From Bacteroidota bacterium (GTDB lineage Bacteria > Bacteroidota > Ignavibacteria > UBA10030 > BY39): a stretch of 38,582 nt of DNA. Below, one piece after another: positions 34,180-38,582 of the stretch. A model generated the notes under the pieces. The model had not been told where the DNA came from. It worked only from the letters and a program-made list of their open reading frames with translations, and ran no database searches. The number at the start of each line of letters is the position of its first letter. Within the stretch, counting starts at the first letter, position 1. The stretch spans positions 1 through 38,582 of the forward strand of contig JAUXOG010000086.1 of assembly GCA_030682385.1 (NCBI GenBank), written 5' to 3'. Both the position numbers and the translations under genes were made by a program.

Positions 34180-35988
34180 ATGAGAGAAATCGTAATCCGA
34201 CTTTTCCTTTTTTTCCTCTTCCTTCAAATCTTGTTGGTAAACGTAAGCTACGCTCAACGGCAAACGATTATTCATAATATTGTTTTTTCTCAATCTCTTC
34301 CAGTCTATTCCGAAGATTTCCTCCTCGATAATATTTCTTCAAAAAAAAATAATATCTTCAACGCAGAAAACTTAGAGAATGATTTAGATAAGCTTCGTTC
34401 TCTTTTTGTAGCAAACTGTTACTACTTCTCCGTAGTTAGTATCGATTCATTACAATTTTTTGAAGACAGTTCATTTGTAAATATTTTCATTCGTATCGAA
34501 CCGCATCATAAATCTTTAATCAGGAAAATCATCATCAGCGGAAATTCAATATTTACAACCGACAACATTCTGAAAAACTTCAGCACAACAGCAGGAAGTT
34601 GCTTACAGAAAAAATCACTCGAAACCGATATTAATAATCTTGTAACGAGATATGAAGAATCAGGCTATCCACTTGTTTCTATTGAGGTTACAGACATTTC
34701 TGTAGCGGACGACGAAAATGCTATTGAAGTAACATTAGAAATTGAAGAGGGCTTACAAATCAGAATCGATAAGATTCAGATAGAAGGAAACACCGAAACC
34801 GAAAGCGATGTGATCATTCGCGAGACTCGTATTCAACAGGGGGAAATTTATTCGCAATCAAAAATTCAGAAAATACCACAGCGGTTGAACCGTATGCAAT
34901 TATTTTCTTCAATCAGTGAACCTCAATTATTTCTTTTGCAAGATTCAAATTCTGTTGCCGACACAATTTTATCATCAATTAAAAAGGCATCTCGAAAAGC
35001 CGGACTACCGGCATCGTCGGGTTTGTTGATTAAAGTTACTGAAGCAAATACGAATTCTTTTGATGGTGTTGTTGGATATTTGCCCGGCTCGGTTTCCGAA
35101 AAAGGATATTTTACCGGACTTGTAGATGTTACGATGCGGAATCTTTTTGGCACTGCACGCAAGCTGAATGTCAAATGGCTGAAAGACGAACGGAACTCGC
35201 AAGAAATTGGAATCCGTTATGCTGAACCATGGTTTCTAAATTATCCTGTAAATCTTGCGGGCACATTTTTCCAGCGTCAGCAAGATACAATTTATGTGCG
35301 GCGGTTTATTGAGCTTAAATCTGAACTGATGATCAGCGATTTGTTTTCGGTGGGAGTGTTGTTCAATCAGGAAAATATTATTCCATCATCCGAAACTGCA
35401 ACACGGTATGTAAATAGCAGCGGCACCGCCTCGATTGGTTTCGATGTTCATTATGATTCCCGCGATAATATTTATAATCCCACAAGCGGCATCAATTATA
35501 AATCCGATTATCGTTACGGGCGGAAAAAATTTTATACTTTAAATTCAGTTCAAAATGTTCAACGAATAGGAATTGATGTTGAATGGTTTCAAGAAACTTT
35601 CATGAGACAGGTTGTGGTTGTCGGGTTGCACGGTAAGGAACTGCGTGCGGGAACTGTCGAGGTGAGCGACCTTTTTAGATTCGGTGGTGCGAACACCTTG
35701 CGAGGGTATCGCGAAAATCAGTTCCTCGGCTCCCGGATAGTTTGGTCGAATTTGGAATATCGTTTTATAGCCGGCAGCAAGTCGTTCTTCTCCGGCTTTT
35801 TTGACGCAGGATATTATTCAAGAAATAATAGCGACTTGAATATTATTACAGAAAGTGTTAAATATGGTTACGGCGTAGGTATGCGAGTTGAAACTGCTTT
35901 GGGCATTATCGGTGTAAGTTTGGCACTCGGTAAAGGCGATACTTTTAATCAAGCAAAAATACATTTCGGATTAATAAACGAGTTTTAA
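34180..35988 (+). CDS. Omp85-family outer membrane protein (BamA/TamA-like)
   Basis: This 602-residue protein has a signal peptide (IRLFLFFLFLQILLVNVSYA). Two or more POTRA domains follow at about 85-250 (RKIIISGNSIFTTDNILKNF, RIDKIQIEGNTETESDVIIR). A C-terminal D15/Omp85 beta-barrel covers about 290-602 (YDSRDNIYNPTSGINYKSDY, FRFGGANTLRGYRENQFLGS, with the barrel-lid motif RGYRENQF). Family members insert or translocate proteins at the outer membrane. It is shorter than canonical BamA, which usually has five POTRA domains, so it is more likely TamA-like or an accessory Omp85. It ends 3 bases before rnhB. Confidence 0.9.
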   Translation: MREIVIRLFLFFLFLQILLVNVSYAQRQTIIHNIVFSQSLPVYSEDFLLDNISSKKNNIFNAENLENDLDKLRSLFVANCYYFSVVSIDSLQFFEDSSFVNIFIRIEPHHKSLIRKIIISGNSIFTTDNILKNFSTTAGSCLQKKSLETDINNLVTRYEESGYPLVSIEVTDISVADDENAIEVTLEIEEGLQIRIDKIQIEGNTETESDVIIRETRIQQGEIYSQSKIQKIPQRLNRMQLFSSISEPQLFLLQDSNSVADTILSSIKKASRKAGLPASSGLLIKVTEANTNSFDGVVGYLPGSVSEKGYFTGLVDVTMRNLFGTARKLNVKWLKDERNSQEIGIRYAEPWFLNYPVNLAGTFFQRQQDTIYVRRFIELKSELMISDLFSVGVLFNQENIIPSSETATRYVNSSGTASIGFDVHYDSRDNIYNPTSGINYKSDYRYGRKKFYTLNSVQNVQRIGIDVEWFQETFMRQVVVVGLHGKELRAGTVEVSDLFRFGGANTLRGYRENQFLGSRIVWSNLEYRFIAGSKSFFSGFFDAGYYSRNNSDLNIITESVKYGYGVGMRVETALGIIGVSLALGKGDTFNQAKIHFGLINEF

Positions 35989-35991
35989 GAA

Positions 35992-36606
35992 ATGAAACAT
36001 ATAACAGCATTAACATTCGAGCGTGAACTTTGGCAAACGGGTAAACGCTTTGTTGCCGGGGTGGATGAAGCCGGTCGCGGACCGCTTGCAGGACCTGTCG
36101 TTGCGGCGGCTGTTGTTTTTCCCCGTGAGTTTATTATTGATGGGATAAAAGATTCTAAAACTTTAAGCGAAAAAAAACGGGCTGACCTGTTTGACCAAAT
36201 TCATTTGAAAGCGTTGAGTATCGGAGTGGGAATTGTTGACCATATTCTAATTGATGAAATAAATGTCCTGAATGCAACATTCAAAGCAATGCACAAAGCT
36301 ATTGATGAGCTGGAGCCTGCACCTGAACATTTGCTTGTTGATGGTCCTTACTTTCCCGAATTGAATATTCCTGCTTCCAAAATTGTAGATGGCGATTCGA
36401 AATGTTTTACAATTGCAGCGGCTTCAATTATAGCAAAAGTTATTCGAGATAAGATGATGATTGAATACGACAAAATATATCCGCAATACGGTTTTGCTAA
36501 AAACAAAGGTTACGGCACCGAAGAGCATATTGAAGCGATACGAAAATATGGTTTCTGTGAAATACACAGAAAAAGTTTTAAAATACGCAAACTAAATCCC
36601 GAATAA
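35992..36606 (+). CDS. rnhB: Ribonuclease HII
   Basis: This 204-residue protein has the RNase HII active site: GVDEAGRGPLAGPVVAAAVV near residue 23 (DEAGRG motif), KDSKTLSEKKR near 55, LVDGPYFPEL near 118, DGDSKCFTIAAASIIAKVIR near 135 and the YPQYGFAKNKGYGTEEH region near 162. It cleaves RNA in RNA-DNA hybrids and removes misincorporated ribonucleotides. The start is the ATG at 35992, 3 bases after the Omp85 stop. It is complete, with usual length for the family. Confidence 0.96.
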   Translation: MKHITALTFERELWQTGKRFVAGVDEAGRGPLAGPVVAAAVVFPREFIIDGIKDSKTLSEKKRADLFDQIHLKALSIGVGIVDHILIDEINVLNATFKAMHKAIDELEPAPEHLLVDGPYFPELNIPASKIVDGDSKCFTIAAASIIAKVIRDKMMIEYDKIYPQYGFAKNKGYGTEEHIEAIRKYGFCEIHRKSFKIRKLNPE

Positions 36607-36610
36607 TTGT

Positions 36611-36964
36611 ATGCCTCACACACGCGAAAAAGGAAAAGGGGCGGAAGAAATTGCAGAAAAGTTTTTAGTTGAAAAAGGTTTTAAAATAATTGAGAAAAAT
36701 TATTTTTTCGCTCGCGGCGAGGTTGACCTCATCGCCGACGATAACGGGATAATCGTTTTCATCGAAGTTAAATCGCGAAAGTCAATAGAGTATGGAGAAC
36801 CCGAAGATTCTATCACGATTGGAAAACGGCGGCAAATCAGGAAAGTTGCAGAAGGTTATTTATATGAAAAAAACATTTCAGGTGTAGAAGCCAGGTTTGA
36901 TGTGGTAGCAATCAAATGGGAGAGGGGTGAACCTGTTATTAATTATTATCCGAATGCTTTTTGA
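36611..36964 (+). CDS. yraN: UPF0102 (YraN) family protein, endonuclease-like
   Basis: This 117-residue protein carries the UPF0102 pattern: KGAEEIAEKFLVEKGFKIIE, then the nuclease-fold core ARGEVDLIADDNGIIVFIEV with KSR after it (E-V-D and E-V-K acid/lysine residues). SITIGKRRQIRKVAEGYL and RFDVVAI follow. The fold is Holliday-junction-resolvase-like, and cellular function is unknown. Its neighbour rnhB, 4 bases upstream, is a classic partner of yraN in bacterial genomes, which supports both calls. Confidence 0.93.
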   Translation: MPHTREKGKGAEEIAEKFLVEKGFKIIEKNYFFARGEVDLIADDNGIIVFIEVKSRKSIEYGEPEDSITIGKRRQIRKVAEGYLYEKNISGVEARFDVVAIKWERGEPVINYYPNAF

Positions 36965-37333
36965 GCTATGATGGTTCGACTCACCGTCTTTCGACGGTTC
37001 GCTCACCACAGGGCGGAGAGCGGTGAGCATGGAGCTATGAGCAACGTATTATATAAGGGTAGTTCTAATAATGAATAATGAACACCGAATGTTGAATGAT
37101 GAAGTGGAAATTTACTTCAAAATTTACCCCGTTGGATATTGTTTTTGTTTTTTAATTCACTCCATCGTCGGCTATCCAACGGGGTGAATAATTCCTTGCC
37201 TGCCCCCGCCTGCTGCCCGCCGAACGGATTTGTCGGGCAGGCGTCGTTCAGGCGGGTTCGATATTCGTCATTCTTTTCTGCCTGTGCGGGCACGCAGACA
37301 GGTGGATTTTTGGAACAACCCATAAATCAAAGA
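36965..37333. repeat. Repeat-filled intergenic region
   Basis: No gene is visible. The stretch holds at least four unrelated repeat units. One is an inverted repeat GCTCACC/GGTGAGC (36999-37027). Another is a palindromic block whose arms 37122-37138 and 37173-37189 match at 16 of 17 bases (core CCCCGTTGGATA). A GC-rich CAGGCGGG-type block (37197-37256) contains a CTGCCCG/CGGGCAG stem. The last is a CCTGTGCGGGCACGCAGACAGG-like block near 37280-37305. All look like small dispersed repeats that have gathered downstream of yraN. Confidence 0.7.
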
Positions 37334-37642
37334 TTATTTTTTTTCAGCGGATATTGGTTTTTCCGATGAGGTATCTTTAGGTGTAGTTTTAATTTCAGTC
37401 TTGCTTGCATCTTCGGTTTTTGAGGGCTTGTTATTTCCTCCTGCCGGAGATGAGTTGCTCTTCTTATAATCGGTTAAATAAAAACCGCTTCCTTTGAAAA
37501 TTAAACCTGATCCACCACCAATCATTCTTGAAAGTGATTGTGTTTTACATGACGGGCACATCGTCAGTGAGTCGGCTTTTATACTTTGAAACTCTTCAAA
37601 TTCAAATTCGCATCGTTTACATTTATAAGCGTATGTTGGCAT
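37334..37642 (-). CDS. FmdB-type zinc-ribbon protein
   Basis: This 102-residue protein begins MPTYAYKCKRCEFEFEEFQS, with a second Cys pair CPSCKTQSLSRMIGGGSG. This is the FmdB/CxxC_CXXC_SSSS zinc-ribbon signature. It continues FKGSGFYLTDYKKS, the conserved segment after the ribbon. The last ~45 residues are low-complexity Ser/Lys/Thr (KTEDASKTEIKTTPKDTSSE). The family is described as putative regulatory, and no mechanism is established. It is on the minus strand and followed by repeats, with no operon partner visible. Confidence 0.9.
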   Translation of the reverse strand: MPTYAYKCKRCEFEFEEFQSIKADSLTMCPSCKTQSLSRMIGGGSGLIFKGSGFYLTDYKKSNSSPAGGNNKPSKTEDASKTEIKTTPKDTSSEKPISAEKK

Positions 37643-37730
37643 ATTTTCCTAATCGTGTTAATAATTGCATATTCTGGCTTGAAAATATATGAAAATTCAG
37701 GGTTTTAAACAAATTTGGGTGGGCTGTTAA

Positions 37731-38306
37731 TTAAAGCTCTAATTTCGGGTCGTTTTCATAAACTGAGCCGATATGACACAGATAATTCAGAGTTTCGGCA
37801 AATAACGCGAAGAGGTTTTTTAAAAGTTCAACATCTTTAATAATACCATTAACTTGAAAGTAGAGTTCATCAACACCTTCAGGAAATTGCGCCCCGAACC
37901 ATCCCTCGTCATCTTTAACCTCAAACGAAATCTCCGGTTGTTGCTGTATCAGTTGGCGAATTTCCGGGTTTGAAAAAAATGTAATCACTTTAGCGGTATC
38001 GTTACACTTGATAATAAAGTCGTTGTCGAAATCGGGATATCCGACTTCAATATCATCCATACCTAAAATCTTACCTAAATTACTGAAAAAATTTTTCCTG
38101 TAAACTTTAAACCGGAAACCGTCAACATTTTGATAAATTGCTTCAACACACCAGAAACAGCCAGCACCGAATGTAGCCGTTTCTAATTCTTTATTTTTCA
38201 AAATAGGTTTATCCATTTTGACTCGTTTATCGTGATTTTGTTGGCAAAAAAGGAAGTTATTCACTGTGAATAAAAGCATTATAATAAAAAATATTGATTT
38301 ACGCAT
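37731..38306 (-). CDS. Chimeric gene: MsrA N-terminus fused to an uncharacterised domain
   Basis: This 191-residue frame starts with a signal peptide-like segment (MRKSIFFIIMLLFTVNNFLF), then the beginning of peptide methionine sulfoxide reductase A: LETATFGAGCFWCVEAIYQN, including the catalytic GCFWC. After NVDG (about residue 67) the MsrA sequence stops. The rest reads RFKVYRKNFFSNLGKILGMD, DIEVGYPDFDNDFIIKCNDT and FPEGVDELYFQVNGIIKDVE, a cytoplasmic-type domain I do not recognise. MsrA normally continues about 130 more residues with further conserved motifs, all missing here. I read this as a deletion fusing two genes in frame. Reductase activity is unlikely. Confidence 0.72.
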   Translation of the reverse strand: MRKSIFFIIMLLFTVNNFLFCQQNHDKRVKMDKPILKNKELETATFGAGCFWCVEAIYQNVDGFRFKVYRKNFFSNLGKILGMDDIEVGYPDFDNDFIIKCNDTAKVITFFSNPEIRQLIQQQPEISFEVKDDEGWFGAQFPEGVDELYFQVNGIIKDVELLKNLFALFAETLNYLCHIGSVYENDPKLEL

Positions 38307-38361
38307 AATGTTTCAATCAAAACAATTTGTCGTGGTTATTCGTTTCATAAGGATTTAACTA

Positions 38362-38406
38362 TTAAGAAAAAATAAACGCTCCGATATCCCTTAATACCGG
38401 AGCGTG
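38362..38406 (-). terminator. Rho-independent terminator for the T9SS gene at the window end
   Basis: On the minus strand, CGCTCCGGTAT pairs with ATATCGGAGCG (arms CGCTCCG/CGGAGCG) and is followed by TTTATTTTTTCTT. This lies about 110 bases beyond the stop of the gene at 38517. Confidence 0.75.
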
Positions 38407-38516
38407 GAATATGAAGGATAGATTTAAATCCACAATATACAACACCCTCAATCTCACAAACTTTGTATATGTCTATGCAGTTACACTTTATCGAGAGTAC
38501 AGAAGATCATTTGATA

Positions 38517-38582
38517 CTATTTGAGTAAAATTAATTTCTTGGTTTCCGTAAACCGTTGCCCTGAGCTTGACGAAGGGTCACC
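38517..38582 (-). CDS. C-terminal end of a T9SS-sorted protein (cut by window edge)
   Basis: Only the last 21 residues are visible: GDPSSSSGQRFTETKKLILL, then K and stop. FTETKKLILLK is the closing strand of the type IX secretion sorting domain, seen in fuller form in the two cassette proteins, so this is a secreted protein with an unknown body. The preceding GDPSSSSGQR is encoded by CCCTTCGTCAAGCTCAGGG, a palindromic dispersed repeat, rather than the usual YRLQAG-type residues. The repeat seems to have inserted in frame in the sorting tail. Confidence 0.7.
   Translation of the reverse strand, partial: GDPSSSSGQRFTETKKLILLK

Overview
The window looks like a chromosomal segment of a moderately AT-rich bacterium of the Bacteroidota/Ignavibacteriota (FCB) group. 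Several secreted proteins end in a type IX secretion (T9SS) sorting tail (NFPNPFNPSTTI... ending KKLLLLK or a close variant). A GWxTD-domain protein is present, and a candidate promoter fits the Bacteroidetes TTG/TAnnTTTG pattern. I found no rRNA, tRNA or CRISPR array. No marker gene fixes the genus, so the lineage is an inference from these traits.

Layout. (1) 1-4825, minus strand: a tight central-carbon operon transcribed eno, phosphohexomutase, GalT-like nucleotidyltransferase, alpha-glucan phosphorylase (cut by the window edge). Enolase carries an in-frame copy of a GC-rich dispersed repeat. (2) 4946-6161: a decayed patch where an SRPBCC/GyrI-like gene is fused by deletion to a broken NtrY-like histidine kinase. 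(3) About 6294-14578: an integron-like element. A tyrosine recombinase is followed directly by a palindromic candidate attI. Then comes a same-strand array of cassettes separated by attC-like hairpins with AAC/GTT cores. Cargo is envelope-directed: two LamG/T9SS proteins, lipoproteins, DUF2752 and TM2 membrane proteins, and a beta-propeller lipoprotein. (4) 14821-22127: housekeeping genes dnaG, a GT9 glycosyltransferase, DUF3108, a conserved unknown, a CPBP protease, a zinc/DUF2007 protein and cdsA. (5) 22128-31500: an accessory hotspot between cdsA and rimO. It holds a UPF0175/PIN toxin-antitoxin pair, a two-gene putative anti-phage module (membrane-anchored 802-aa protein plus 1563-aa DUF1998-type helicase) and a DinD/Bro-N gene. 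Each unit is followed by a copy of the rimO upstream sequence, and one copy includes a rimO 5' fragment. (6) 31573-36964: rimO, a GWxTD protein, an Omp85 protein, rnhB and yraN. (7) 36965-38582: a repeat-rich intergenic patch, an FmdB-type zinc ribbon, a chimeric MsrA-start gene and the tail of another T9SS protein.

Most unusual material. The integron-like array has cassettes whose own two ends are complementary over 16-19 bases. Its recombinase has complete catalytic residues, and its C-terminus resembles IntI, but it lacks the extra IntI-specific segment. The cdsA-rimO interval behaves as a repeatedly used insertion site. Short palindromic repeats are inserted in frame inside at least two coding sequences.
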